This document shows positions 16,515-27,436 of a stretch of 41,153 nt of DNA, piece by piece (position 1 is the first letter of the stretch; every line of letters begins with the position of its first letter). The stretch lies in contig CAKTGS010000007.1 in the NCBI GenBank assembly GCA_934561485.1, positions 1-41,153 of the forward strand, written 5' to 3'. Source of the DNA: an uncultured Faecalibacterium sp. GTDB taxonomy: Bacteria > Bacillota > Clostridia > Oscillospirales > Ruminococcaceae. The notes under the pieces are model-generated. The model was not told where the DNA came from, ran no database searches, and saw only the letters and a list, made by a program, of their open reading frames with translations. The position numbers and the translations under genes were made by a program.

Positions 16515-17411
16515 ATGGAAGAACTCAAGCAGAAGCTGCAGGCGGAGCAGATCCCGTACCGGGAAAACGAACCGCTGGCAGCACACTGTACGTTTAAAAT
16601 CGGCGGCCCTGCCCGGCTGTTTGTGCAGCCCGCCACGGAGCAGCAGCTGTGCAGCACGGTGGCGCTCTGCCGCGAAACCGGCACCCGTTTTTACCTGCTG
16701 GGCAACGGCAGCAATATCCTGTTTGCAGACGAAGGCTATAACGGGGCTGTGGTGGATGTTTCGGCCCTGCAAAGTGAGATCACGGTGGACGGCACCCGCC
16801 TTTGTGCCGGGGCCGGGGTGCGGCTTTCGGCACTGTGCAAGGCTGCACTGGAACACAGCCTGACCGGCCTGGAGTTTGCTTATGGCATTCCCGGAACGGT
16901 GGGTGGTGCAGTGTATATGAACGCTGGTGCCTACGGCGGCGAGATGAAAGATGTGCTGGCTGTGGTGCGTTATCTGACTGCGGATGGCAATATCGCGGAA
17001 GCACCTGCTGCAGAGCTGGATCTTGGCTACCGGCACAGCGCATTTGAGGAAAACGGCGGCTGCATCCTGTCGGCAGATCTGCAGCTGCGGGAGGGCCGCC
17101 CGGAAGAGATCCGTGCACGGATGGATGAGCTACTGGCAAAGCGGATGGACAAACAGCCGCTGGACAAACCCAGCGCCGGCAGCACCTTCAAGCGCCCGGC
17201 GGGGGCATTTGCAGCGGCCCTGATCGACCAGTGCGGCCTGCGTGGATACCGCCACGGCGGTGCCGCCGTCAGCGAAAAACACTGCGGGTTTGTTGTCAAC
17301 CTGGGCGGTGCCACTTGTGCAGATGTTCTGGCGCTGTGCGATGAGGTGCGCGCCATTGTAAAGCAAAAGACCGGATACGATCTGGAAAAAGAGATCCGTG
17401 TTGTAATGTAA
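16515..17411 (+). CDS. murB: UDP-N-acetylenolpyruvoylglucosamine reductase
   Basis: 298 aa. MurB reduces UDP-GlcNAc-enolpyruvate to UDP-MurNAc with NADPH and FAD in peptidoglycan precursor synthesis. FAD-binding motifs are visible: HCTFKIGGPARLFV, YLLGNGSNILF, and GIPGTVGGAVYMNAGAYGGEM. The catalytic region shows SAGSTFKRPAGAFAAALIDQCGLRG and KHCGFVVNLGGATCADV. The size and the shorter loop fit the Gram-positive type II enzyme. ATG 16515 follows AAAGGAGC. The hprK-murB gap is 27 bp. murB next to rapZ and whiA is a common clostridial order. Confidence 0.97.
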   Translation: MEELKQKLQAEQIPYRENEPLAAHCTFKIGGPARLFVQPATEQQLCSTVALCRETGTRFYLLGNGSNILFADEGYNGAVVDVSALQSEITVDGTRLCAGAGVRLSALCKAALEHSLTGLEFAYGIPGTVGGAVYMNAGAYGGEMKDVLAVVRYLTADGNIAEAPAAELDLGYRHSAFEENGGCILSADLQLREGRPEEIRARMDELLAKRMDKQPLDKPSAGSTFKRPAGAFAAALIDQCGLRGYRHGGAAVSEKHCGFVVNLGGATCADVLALCDEVRAIVKQKTGYDLEKEIRVVM

Positions 17412-17437
17412 AAATACCAGGGAATGAGGAGCAGACC

Positions 17438-18301
17438 ATGGAGCTGTTGATCGTCAGCGGGCTTTCCGGCGCAGGAAAGTCCGTGGCTATGAATGCGCTG
17501 GAAGATATCGGATTTTTCTGCATTGACAATGTGCCCGCCGGGCTGCTGCCCAGCATTACGGCTTTTTCCAAGGCGGGCGATAACCAGCTGGAACGGGTTG
17601 CGCTTTCCATGGATGTGCGCGGCTGTCGAACCCGGGAAGAGATCGAGCAGGCGCTGCAGCAGCTGGATGCGCAGAAAACGCCTTACAAGATCCTGTTCTT
17701 GGATGCGCCGGACGAGGTGCTGATGCACCGCTACAGCGAGACCCGCCGCCGCCACCCCATCTGCATTTCGGAGGGGCTTTCCACCCGGGAAGCCTTTCTG
17801 AAGGAACGGCAGATCCTGGAACCGCTCAAAGAGCGCGCAGACTACACCATCAACACCGCGCTGCTCTCCACGGCGCAGAACAAGGAGCGCATCTGTGACC
17901 TGTTTATGAAAAACGGCGGGGCCAGAAGCGCCATGCGGCTTACTATCATGTCCTTCGGATTCAAATTCGGCATTCCGCCGGAAGCAGACCTGGTGCTGGA
18001 TGTGCGCTGCCTGCCCAACCCGTTCTACGTGCCGGAACTGAAACATAAAACAGGCCTGGATCAGGAAGTGGTGGATTTTGTGATGAGCCACCCGGAGGCA
18101 CAGGAATTGCTCCGCCGGTACGAAAACTTTTTGCAGTATGCACTGCCGCTTTACGTCAAAGAGGGCAAAAGCCAGCTGACCATTGCGGTGGGCTGCACCG
18201 GCGGCAAGCACCGCTCCATTACATTTGCGCGAAAGATCGCAGAATACTGCGCGCAGCTCGGCTATGAGCCGGGAACGCAGCACCGCGATGCGGTCCGCTG
18301 A
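17438..18301 (+). CDS. rapZ: RapZ/YvcJ-family nucleotide-binding protein
   Basis: 287 aa. Walker A GLSGAGKS is at residues 8-15. ALEDIGFFCIDNVPAGLL is the classic follow-on motif, and the central YSETRRRHP element is present. The C-terminal domain ends in VGCTGGKHRSITFARKIAEY. In E. coli RapZ is an adaptor for decay of the small RNA GlmZ; Firmicute YvcJ binds and hydrolyses nucleotides and its role is less defined. ATG 17438 follows ATGAGGAG. It lies between murB and whiA. The yvcK gene that normally separates rapZ and whiA is missing here. Confidence 0.95.
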   Translation: MELLIVSGLSGAGKSVAMNALEDIGFFCIDNVPAGLLPSITAFSKAGDNQLERVALSMDVRGCRTREEIEQALQQLDAQKTPYKILFLDAPDEVLMHRYSETRRRHPICISEGLSTREAFLKERQILEPLKERADYTINTALLSTAQNKERICDLFMKNGGARSAMRLTIMSFGFKFGIPPEADLVLDVRCLPNPFYVPELKHKTGLDQEVVDFVMSHPEAQELLRRYENFLQYALPLYVKEGKSQLTIAVGCTGGKHRSITFARKIAEYCAQLGYEPGTQHRDAVR

Positions 18302-18319
18302 CAGAATAGAGGAACCACT

Positions 18320-19252
18320 ATGAGCTTTGCATCCCGTGCACGGGAGGAAATTGCACAGCGCAGCCTGCAGAAGGACTGCTGCGTGCGTGCGGCAGCCTAC
18401 GGCTTTGCCTGCTTTGCAAAATATTTTGATGCCAAAGGGCTTGTGCTGCAAACCGAGCAGCCCCACACCGCGCAGGCGGCGCAGCAGCTGTTTGCGCGCT
18501 GCGGTGTGCAGGGAACGATCCGGGAAACCCAGCGCCCCAGCGGAATCCTGTATGAGTTCAGTATCCGGGAGCCTGGGCAGATCGCCCGGATGCATGAGCT
18601 GTTCGGTACCACCGGAACCGAGACCAGCCTGCAGATCAATCCTGCCCTGATCCGCTGCCAGACCTGCGTCAGTGCGTACATTGGCGCAGCTTTTTTGTGC
18701 AACGGCACCGTTACGGACCCGCAGAAGGAATATAACCTGGAATTTCTCACAGCCCGCACCAATCTGGCACGGGACTTTGAGGCTCTTTTAGCGGAGCACG
18801 AATTTGCGCCGCACCGCACCCGCCGCAACAGCGTAAACCTGGTATACGTAAAAACCGGGGCCAATGTGGAACGGCTGCTTCGCTTTCTGGGCGCAGCCGG
18901 TGCGGCAGAACAGATCCATGCGCAAAAAGCATTCAAGCAGGTGCGCAACCAAACCAATCGGCAAACCAACTGCGACACTGCAAACCTGGGCAAAACGGCC
19001 CGCGCCAATGCACTGACCCTGAAGGCGATCCGCTATCTGGAAGAGGAGCACGCCCTGGAGACCCTGCCGGAACCGCTGCAGCAGGCTGCTGCGCTGCGGA
19101 TGCAGTACCCGGATCTTTCCCTGACGGCATTGTGCAGCTGCTTTGATCCGCCGGTGAGCAAATCCGGCCTTTCGCACCGGATGAAAAAGCTGGAAGCACT
19201 GGCCGAGACGCTGCGGCAGCGCAAGCAAAATGAACAGGAGGCAGAATCTTGA
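18320..19252 (+). CDS. whiA: WhiA, DNA-binding protein
   Basis: 310 aa. The N-terminal part is the LAGLIDADG-like WhiA domain: SFASRAREEIAQ at the start, CCVRAAAYGFACFAKYF and RCQTCVSAYIGAAFLCNGTVTDPQKEYNLEF. The C-terminal helix-turn-helix region shows NRQTNCDTANLGKTARANALTLKAIRYLEE and LTALCSCFDPPVSKSGLSHRMKKLEAL. In Streptomyces WhiA controls sporulation division genes; in Firmicutes it affects division and chromosome segregation. The start follows an AGAGGAACC ribosome site. Its TGA overlaps the TTG start of dnaE. Confidence 0.95.
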   Translation: MSFASRAREEIAQRSLQKDCCVRAAAYGFACFAKYFDAKGLVLQTEQPHTAQAAQQLFARCGVQGTIRETQRPSGILYEFSIREPGQIARMHELFGTTGTETSLQINPALIRCQTCVSAYIGAAFLCNGTVTDPQKEYNLEFLTARTNLARDFEALLAEHEFAPHRTRRNSVNLVYVKTGANVERLLRFLGAAGAAEQIHAQKAFKQVRNQTNRQTNCDTANLGKTARANALTLKAIRYLEEEHALETLPEPLQQAAALRMQYPDLSLTALCSCFDPPVSKSGLSHRMKKLEALAETLRQRKQNEQEAES

Positions 19253-22200
19253 GCGAGATCAGTGAAAACAACCGCTTGGGCAGGGACTTTGTACACCTGC
19301 ATATCCATACGGAATACAGCCTTCTGGATGGTGCTTGCCGCATTGACCAGCTGATGGATCGCGTCAAAGAGTGCGGCCAGACCGCCATTGCCTGCACCGA
19401 CCACGGCGTGATGTACGGCTGCGTGCAGTTTTACAAAGCTGCCAAGAAGGCAGGCATCAAGCCCATCATCGGCTGCGAGGTCTATGTGGCCACCCGCACC
19501 CGCTTTGATAAGGTCAATAAAATTGACGGCAACAACCACCTGATTCTGCTGTGCAAGAATGAGACTGGATACAAGAACCTGATCAAGATGGTTTCGGCAG
19601 CCTTTGTGGATGGCTTTTATTCCAAGCCCCGCATCGACAAGGACCTGCTGCAGCAGTACCACGAGGGTCTCATCTGCCTGTCGGCCTGCCTGGCGGGTGA
19701 AGTTCCGCAGGCCATTCTTGCAGGGGACTACGACCACGCAAAAGAAGCAGCACTGTGGTATCGGGACCTGTTCGGGGAAGGAAACTACTACATTGAGCTG
19801 CAGGACCACGGGCTGAAAGAGGACAACATTGTTCTGCCGCAGCTCATCAAGCTTGCACGGGAAACCGGCATTCCTATGGCAGCCACCAACGACTCCCACT
19901 ATCTGCGTAAGGAAGATTCCAAAATGCAGGGCATCCTGCTTTGCATCCAGACCGGCAAGACCATTCAGGATGCCGACAAAATGGAGTTTCAGACGGATGA
20001 GTTTTACGTAAAAACCACCGATGAAATGTACGATCTGTTCTCCATGGTACCGGAAGCCTGCGAGAATACAGCAAAGATCGCTGCGCAGTGCAATTTTGAT
20101 TTTGAGTTCGGCCATACGAAGATCCCGTATTATAAAGCGCCCAACGGCATGGACAACCAGGAATTCTTTGAGAAACTCTGCTGGGATGGCCTGGAGCGCC
20201 GCTATGGCCCCAATGTTCCGCAGGCCAACAAGGATCGCCTGCAGTACGAGATCGGTGTGGTCAAGAAGATGGGCTATACAAACTATTACCTCATCGTCTG
20301 GGACTACGTCAACTATGCCAAGAGCCAGGGCATCCCGGTCGGCCCGGGCCGTGGCTCCGGCGCAGGCAGCATTGCAGCCTACAGTGTGGGCATCACCGAT
20401 ATCGACCCCATCCGCTACAACCTGATCTTTGAGCGCTTCCTGAACCCGGAACGTGTCAGTATGCCCGATTTTGACGTGGACTTCTGCTACGAGCGCCGCC
20501 AGGAAGTGATTGATTATGTCAACCGCAAGTATGGGGCCGATCATGTGGCACAGATCGTTACCTTTGGTACTATGGCAGCCCGCAATGCCATCCGCGATGT
20601 GGGCCGTGTGATGGGTATCCCGTACCAGCAGGTGGATGCCGTGGCCAAGCAGGTGCCCATGGAACTGAAGATGACCCTTAAGCGTGCATTGGATGTTTCG
20701 CCGGAACTGAAAAAGATGTACGATACCGACCCGCAGGTCACAGAGCTGATTGACACAGCTCTGAAGGTGGAGGGAATGCCCCGCCACGCATCGACCCATG
20801 CGGCGGGCGTGGTGATCACCCCGGAACCCACCGACTATTATCTGCCGTTGGCCACCAACGATGGCCTGCCGGTGACCCAGTTCAACATGACCGAGATCGA
20901 AGAACTGGGCTTGCTGAAAATGGACTTCCTCGGCCTGCGCACGCTGACGGTGATCCGCGATGCGGAAATCGCTGTGCAGAAGCACCACCCGGAATTCTCC
21001 ATCCAGAAGCTGGACTACGATGATCCGGATACCTATAAAATGCTGGGCCAGGGTGACACGGAGGGCGTGTTTCAGCTGGAATCCACAGGCATGAAACAGG
21101 TGCTTGTGGGCCTGCAGCCGCAGAACCTGGAAGATGTCATTGCTCTGATCAGTCTGTACCGCCCCGGCCCCATGGACTCGATTCCCACCTACCTGCGCAA
21201 CCGCCACGAACCGGACAAGATCAGCTATAAGACCCCGCAGCTGGCCCACATTCTGGATGTGACCAATGGCTGCATTGTCTACCAGGAACAGGTCATGCAG
21301 ATCTTCCGTGAGCTGGCAGGCTTCTCCTTCGGGCAGGCAGACAATGTGCGCCGTGCCATGAGCAAGAAGAAGCACGCCGTGATGGAAGCGGAGCGGGAGC
21401 ACTTTGTGCACGGCTGCACCGACCCCGGCAACGAATGCCCCGGCTGTGTGGCCAACGGTATCTCGGAAAAGGTTGCCAATGAGATCTACGATGAAATGTC
21501 CAGCTTTGCATCGTATGCGTTCAACAAGAGCCATGCGGCCTGCTATGCTTATGTGGCTTTCCAGACGGCTTACCTCAAGTGCCATTACCCCAGCGAGTTC
21601 ATGGCTGCCTTATTGACCAGTGTGCTGGACAATACCGACAAGGTGATTGAATATTCCGGCGAGTGCGCCCGCCTTGGCATCAAGGTGCTGCCGCCGGACG
21701 TAAATGTTTCCAATGGCGGCTTTACCGCCGATGACCGCGGGCAGATCCGCTTCGGTCTGAACGCTGTGAAGAACGTTGGCCGCAACCTGATCGACCATGT
21801 AGTGGAGGCGCGGACCGAAAAGCCGTACACCAGCCTGTACGATTTTTGCAAGCGGATGCGCGGCAATGAACTGAACCGCCGTGCGGTGGAATGCCTGATT
21901 AAAGCCGGTGCATTTGACCGGCTTGGCCCCAACCGCCACAGCATGGTGGATGCGGTGGAGGGCATCCTGAAAAGCATTGAAACCGACAGCCGCCGCAACC
22001 TGGATGGCCAGCTGGACCTGTTCTCTGTGATGAGCGGGGGAGCGGAAGAAGCCACGGCAGATACCTATGAGATCAAGAAGCTGCCGGAATACACCCACGC
22101 GGAACTGCTTCAGCAGGAAAAAGAAGTCAGCGGCCTGTACCTGTCCGGCCACCCGCTGGATGCCTACCGCGAAAAATCGGCGCGCATCGGGTCCCACACC

Positions 22201-22764
22201 ATCAAACAGCTGACCGGCGAGGACGCCCATGTCCAGGATGGGGAAAAGGTGCGCATTGTGTGCACGGTGGTCAAGAACAAGCTGATGACCACCAAGTCCA
22301 ACAGCATGATGGCGTTTACCAACGTGGAAGATCTGACCGGCACCCTGGAAGTGATCGTGTTCCCGCGGGTGCTGGAAACCTTCCGGGATTCGCTGCAGGA
22401 AAATGCAGTTGTGGTGATTGACGGTCGGCTGTCCGTGCGGGAGGATGAAGCGTCCAAACTGCTGGCAGACAGCATCGTTCCCATTGACAGCTACGACCCA
22501 GCCCAGCCGCAGAACGGCCGCCCAGACCCGGTAAAGACAGCTGCAAAGCGGGTTTACATCCGCCTGCCGTCCCGCAGCTGCCCGCAGTATAAAAAGGTGG
22601 TCAATCTGCTGGAAATTTTTGATGGCAGCATTCCGGTCATTTTGTATCTGGAGGACACCAGGCAAAAGCTTGCGGCACCCCGGCGGCTGTACACCTCCGG
22701 GCATCCGTTGTTCTTTGAAGAGCTGGAACGGGTGGTCGGGAGCGACAATGTTGCAACAAAATGA
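19249..22764 (+). CDS. dnaE: DNA polymerase III, alpha subunit
   Basis: 1171 aa, the DnaE1-type replicative polymerase length. The PHP domain opens with HLHIHTEYSLLDGACRI. The palm active site is MPDFDVDFCYERR, with SMPDFDVDF aspartates, preceded by GPGRGSGAGSIAAY. Further motifs are YRPGPMDSIPTYL and FASYAFNKSHAACYAYVAFQTAYLK. The C-terminal OB-fold is near VRIVCTVVKNKLMTTKSNSMMAFTNV. A cysteine cluster C723, C730, C733 (GCTDPGNECPGC) sits in the fingers region. TTG 19249 is used as start because GGAGG lies 8 nt upstream and overlaps the whiA stop. Replication here may also use PolC elsewhere. Confidence 0.96.
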   Translation: MSEISENNRLGRDFVHLHIHTEYSLLDGACRIDQLMDRVKECGQTAIACTDHGVMYGCVQFYKAAKKAGIKPIIGCEVYVATRTRFDKVNKIDGNNHLILLCKNETGYKNLIKMVSAAFVDGFYSKPRIDKDLLQQYHEGLICLSACLAGEVPQAILAGDYDHAKEAALWYRDLFGEGNYYIELQDHGLKEDNIVLPQLIKLARETGIPMAATNDSHYLRKEDSKMQGILLCIQTGKTIQDADKMEFQTDEFYVKTTDEMYDLFSMVPEACENTAKIAAQCNFDFEFGHTKIPYYKAPNGMDNQEFFEKLCWDGLERRYGPNVPQANKDRLQYEIGVVKKMGYTNYYLIVWDYVNYAKSQGIPVGPGRGSGAGSIAAYSVGITDIDPIRYNLIFERFLNPERVSMPDFDVDFCYERRQEVIDYVNRKYGADHVAQIVTFGTMAARNAIRDVGRVMGIPYQQVDAVAKQVPMELKMTLKRALDVSPELKKMYDTDPQVTELIDTALKVEGMPRHASTHAAGVVITPEPTDYYLPLATNDGLPVTQFNMTEIEELGLLKMDFLGLRTLTVIRDAEIAVQKHHPEFSIQKLDYDDPDTYKMLGQGDTEGVFQLESTGMKQVLVGLQPQNLEDVIALISLYRPGPMDSIPTYLRNRHEPDKISYKTPQLAHILDVTNGCIVYQEQVMQIFRELAGFSFGQADNVRRAMSKKKHAVMEAEREHFVHGCTDPGNECPGCVANGISEKVANEIYDEMSSFASYAFNKSHAACYAYVAFQTAYLKCHYPSEFMAALLTSVLDNTDKVIEYSGECARLGIKVLPPDVNVSNGGFTADDRGQIRFGLNAVKNVGRNLIDHVVEARTEKPYTSLYDFCKRMRGNELNRRAVECLIKAGAFDRLGPNRHSMVDAVEGILKSIETDSRRNLDGQLDLFSVMSGGAEEATADTYEIKKLPEYTHAELLQQEKEVSGLYLSGHPLDAYREKSARIGSHTIKQLTGEDAHVQDGEKVRIVCTVVKNKLMTTKSNSMMAFTNVEDLTGTLEVIVFPRVLETFRDSLQENAVVVIDGRLSVREDEASKLLADSIVPIDSYDPAQPQNGRPDPVKTAAKRVYIRLPSRSCPQYKKVVNLLEIFDGSIPVILYLEDTRQKLAAPRRLYTSGHPLFFEELERVVGSDNVATK

Positions 22765-22797
22765 CATTTCTATGCACGAATCTACACAGGATGAATG

Positions 22798-22826
22798 TTT
22801 CCAAAACCCTGCATTTGTGATATAAT
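22798..22826 (+). promoter_or_regulatory. Extended -10 promoter of pfkA
   Basis: TGA immediately before a perfect TATAAT (22821-22826) makes an extended -10. The -35 is weak (TTTCCA, 22798-22803, 17-nt spacer). It lies 34 bp past the dnaE stop and about 107 nt before pfkA. A GCAGTG/CACTGC hairpin lies in the leader at about 22867-22893. Confidence 0.65.
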
Positions 22827-22932
22827 TATGCAAGGCAAGTCTTAACTTTTACAGCAAAGCGAGTGGGCAGTGATTTGAAGAAGGGCACTGCTCATGGGTG
22901 AATGACGAAACAAATTGGAGGGAATCTCTCGT

Positions 22933-23907
22933 ATGGAAAAGCAAATCAAAACGATCGGCGTGCTGACGAGCGGCGGTGATGCCCCTGGCATGAACGCTGC
23001 AGTGCGCGCTGTAGTCCGTACCGGCTTGCACAAAGGTTACCGCATGATCGGCATTCAGCGCGGCTACAACGGCCTGCTGAACGGCGAGTGCTTTGAAATG
23101 AACCTGCGCAGCGTCTCGAACATCATCTCTGCCGGCGGCACCATTCTTTATACGGCCCGCTGCCTGGAGTTCAAGACCAAGGAAGGCCAGGATAAGGGTG
23201 CTGCAAAGTGCCGCGAGCTGGGCATTGATGCCTTGGTGGTGATCGGCGGCGATGGCTCTTACCGCGGTGCACGCGAGCTGGCACACCGCGGCATCCCGAT
23301 GATCGGCCTGCCCGGTACGATTGATAATGACATTGCCTGCACCGAGTACACCATTGGCTACGATACGGCCATGAACACCGCCCTGGAAATGATCGACAAA
23401 CTGCGCGATACCACCCAGAGCCATGACCGCTGCAGTGTGGTTGAGGTTATGGGCCGCAATGCCGGTTACATCGCTCTGAATGTTGCCATCGCTTCCGGTG
23501 CCATGGCAGTGCTGCTGCCGGAGAAGGAATTCGATATGCAGCACGACATTCTGGACAAGATTGCCGAGACCCAAAAAACCGGCAAGCGCCACTTCATCAT
23601 CATCGTGGCGGAGGGCGTTGGCCATGCACAGGAGATCGCAAACGAGATTCAGGCCCGCACCGGCATCGACTCTCGCGCTACCATTCTGGGCCATGTTCAG
23701 CGCGGTGGCTCTCCCACGCTGCGTGACCGTGTGAACGCTTCCGCCATGGGCTATCAGGCTGTCTGCCTGCTGGAGCAGGGCAAGTACAACCGCATTGTCG
23801 GCATGAAGGGTGAAAAGCTGGTGGATTATCCGGTGGATGAGGCTCTGGAAATGACCAAAACTCTCGACCCGGTGCTGATTGACGTGTGCAACACCATTTC
23901 TATCTGA
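22933..23907 (+). CDS. pfkA: ATP-dependent 6-phosphofructokinase
   Basis: 324 aa. It phosphorylates fructose 6-phosphate to the 1,6-bisphosphate, the committed glycolytic step, in the cytoplasm. Motifs are TSGGDAPGMNAAVRA (nucleotide), GGDGSYRGA, and the catalytic LPGTIDNDIACTEYTIGYDTA. VEVMGRNAGYIAL and LGHVQRGGSPTLRDR follow. Gly after PGTIDND context and GGDGSYRG point to ATP, not pyrophosphate, as donor. ATG 22933 follows TTGGAGGG; the in-frame TTG at 22915 overlaps the ribosome site itself. It is followed by a strong terminator, so it is probably monocistronic. Confidence 0.97.
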   Translation: MEKQIKTIGVLTSGGDAPGMNAAVRAVVRTGLHKGYRMIGIQRGYNGLLNGECFEMNLRSVSNIISAGGTILYTARCLEFKTKEGQDKGAAKCRELGIDALVVIGGDGSYRGARELAHRGIPMIGLPGTIDNDIACTEYTIGYDTAMNTALEMIDKLRDTTQSHDRCSVVEVMGRNAGYIALNVAIASGAMAVLLPEKEFDMQHDILDKIAETQKTGKRHFIIIVAEGVGHAQEIANEIQARTGIDSRATILGHVQRGGSPTLRDRVNASAMGYQAVCLLEQGKYNRIVGMKGEKLVDYPVDEALEMTKTLDPVLIDVCNTISI

Positions 23908-23952
23908 GTTTGAGCTTAAACAAACGAAGATACGTTGAATTAAAAAGACAAA

Positions 23953-24006
23953 CGCTGTGCAAATCATAGGAAAAATGAGCAATCCCTGCACTATTCCTAC
24001 ACAGCG
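23953..24006 (+). repeat. Inverted repeat between pfkA and its terminator
   Basis: CGCTGTG (23953-23959) pairs with CACAGCG (24000-24006), and AGGAA (23968-23972) with TTCCT (23994-23998). It sits 8 nt ahead of the terminator and could be a second 3'-UTR hairpin or a small RNA body. Confidence 0.4.
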
Positions 24007-24013
24007 CTTCGGC

Positions 24014-24054
24014 AAAAGGCCGTCCTTCCTGAAAATCGGAAGGGCGGCCTTTTT
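24014..24054 (+). terminator. Intrinsic terminator after pfkA
   Basis: A 12-bp stem (24018-24029 with 24038-24049, one G-U pair, arm GGCCGTCCTTCC) has an 8-nt loop. AAAA precedes it and five T residues follow. It could work in both directions. Confidence 0.92.
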
Positions 24055-24134
24055 GCGTGAAAACAAAAGAGGAGTCTGGAAAGATCTATGCTTTCAAACG
24101 GAACACATTAAAATCATTTCTCCGTGAAAGAAAA

Positions 24135-24165
24135 TTTCATCACAATAAATAAACGATGCTATACT
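24135..24165 (+). promoter_or_regulatory. Promoter-like element upstream of ligA, target unclear
   Basis: TGC directly before TATACT (24160-24165) forms an extended -10. A weak TTTCAT (24135-24140) lies 19 nt upstream. Either it gives ligA a long leader of about 265 nt or it drives a short RNA from this gap. Confidence 0.4.
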
Positions 24166-24314
24166 CTATTTTTGTCAGAGTAAACAAAGAGTATCTGGAA
24201 ATGCCTCGAAATGTTGATTTTCAGTCAACTAGATGAAAGCATCCGTAAGGTGAAACATTACAAACTGTATTCTGTAGAAGCATTGGAATGTCCTTGTGAA
24301 ATCTTTTGGAATCT

Positions 24315-24343
24315 TTGCAGACCGGGTTATCTTGTGTTATACT
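24315..24343 (+). promoter_or_regulatory. Promoter of ligA
   Basis: TTGCAG (24315-24320), a 17-nt spacer and TATACT (24338-24343) with TGT just before it (extended -10). The start of ligA is about 95 nt downstream. Confidence 0.75.
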
Positions 24344-24380
24344 AACAATGTATGGGCAAAATCGGGTTTTCTGCTCATAG

Positions 24381-26423
<2,043 letters not shown>

Positions 26424-26449
26424 AACGCAGAACGGGGAAGTGCAAAACC

Positions 26450-27292
26450 ATGACAAAGCCGCGTGCCAGGCACACCAAACGGCGGCCGCGCAGCAAAAGA
26501 CAAAAACATTCCGCAGCGGTGCTGCTTCTCTGCGCTGCAGCAGTGCTGTTTGCAGCGTTTCTCTGGCGGGAAGCATACCGCGTTTCTACGGTCGGCCCGC
26601 TGCCGGAGGAATCCTCTGCCGAAGAGGAGTTTCGTCCGCAGGTGGGCGACCCGCCCTATCGGGTCGCAGTAGATGCCGGGCATGGCGGAACAGACCCTGG
26701 TGCAAGAGGTTTTGTGCAGGAAAGTGAGCTGACGGCAGCTACTGCCGCCGCGCTGACCGAGTGGCTGCAGCAGGACAGCAATTACTGCGTGCTGCAGACC
26801 CGTACATCCTACGAGGAAACTGCAACACCCGCACAGCGTGCAGCCTCTGCCAATGCACAGGCTCCACAGCTGCTGTTGTCCATTCATGCCAACGCGGCGG
26901 CAAACGGTTCCACTGCAACAGGGTTTGAATGCTATCCATCGGTGCCGGGGCGTACCTGGCACCGGGAGAGCTTTTACTTTGCACAGCTGCTGGCAGACGG
27001 AATGCATCGTGCGGGAGCATCTTTGCGCGGGCACGGGGGAGTCCGGTACATCTATTATCTGGAAAATGATCAGAAGCAGCTGGTGGAAACCAACCACGCC
27101 GAGGTGCGCACCGAGCGCAGCTTTACGGTGCTGGAAGATGTGGATTGTCCGGCTGTGCTGGCAGAGCAGTGCTTCGTGACAAGTGAGGCGGACACTGCAC
27201 GCTTTGGTAGTGCGGAAGGCTGCAAAACTGTTGCGCGGGTGTACTACGAAGCCATTTGTTCTTATTTTGGAACAGAGCCGCTGCCCGCATGA
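26450..27292 (+). CDS. N-acetylmuramoyl-L-alanine amidase (Amidase_3)
   Basis: 280 aa. A very basic N-terminus (RARHTKRRPRSKRQKH) precedes one membrane helix (SAAVLLLCAAAVLFAAFLW), an acidic linker and the amidase domain from residue 70. Zinc ligands are His78 (VAVDAGHGGTDPGA), Glu91 (QESELT) and His in LLLSIHANAAA; the late catalytic Glu is in PAVLAEQCF. The enzyme would cut the amide bond between muramic acid and the stem peptide outside the cell. CwlD of spore formers has the same layout, a membrane anchor plus a bare Amidase_3 domain, so a CwlD-like role is possible but unproven. GGGGAAG precedes ATG 26450. Confidence 0.9.
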   Translation: MTKPRARHTKRRPRSKRQKHSAAVLLLCAAAVLFAAFLWREAYRVSTVGPLPEESSAEEEFRPQVGDPPYRVAVDAGHGGTDPGARGFVQESELTAATAAALTEWLQQDSNYCVLQTRTSYEETATPAQRAASANAQAPQLLLSIHANAAANGSTATGFECYPSVPGRTWHRESFYFAQLLADGMHRAGASLRGHGGVRYIYYLENDQKQLVETNHAEVRTERSFTVLEDVDCPAVLAEQCFVTSEADTARFGSAEGCKTVARVYYEAICSYFGTEPLPA

Positions 27293-27325
27293 AACAGAAT
27301 TCAGGAAAGCAGAAAACATTCTACA

Positions 27326-27361
27326 GAAAAAACGCAGAACCCCGAAAAAGGGAATCTGCGT
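27326..27361 (-). terminator. Hairpin with minus-strand T run
   Basis: ACGCAGA (27332-27338) and TCTGCGT (27355-27361), with an inner CCC/GGG, form a hairpin. On the minus strand it is followed by six T residues. It would stop leftward transcription arriving across the dif region. Confidence 0.6.
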
Positions 27362-27374
27362 AGAAAATAAACCT

Positions 27375-27427
27375 GGGAGATCCTTTTTGAAGTGAAAGAC
27401 ACGGAAGAGAAGGGCCTCCTTTTTTTG
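27375..27427 (+). terminator. Terminator after ligA-amidase
   Basis: GGAG and CCTTTTT on the left pair imperfectly with AGAGAAGG and CTCC on the right; a run of eight T residues follows (27420-27426 plus adjoining). It lies about 85 bp past the amidase stop. Confidence 0.65.
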
Positions 27428-27436
27428 ATTGCATGC

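Noticed and set aside
22933..23907. Pyrophosphate-dependent phosphofructokinase
   Set aside because: GGDGSYRGA and PGTIDND are the ATP-type residues; the PPi enzymes usually have PKTIDND.
24211..24345. 44-codon ATG frame in the gap before ligA
   Set aside because: No ribosome site, no recognisable motif, and it overlaps the ligA -10 box.
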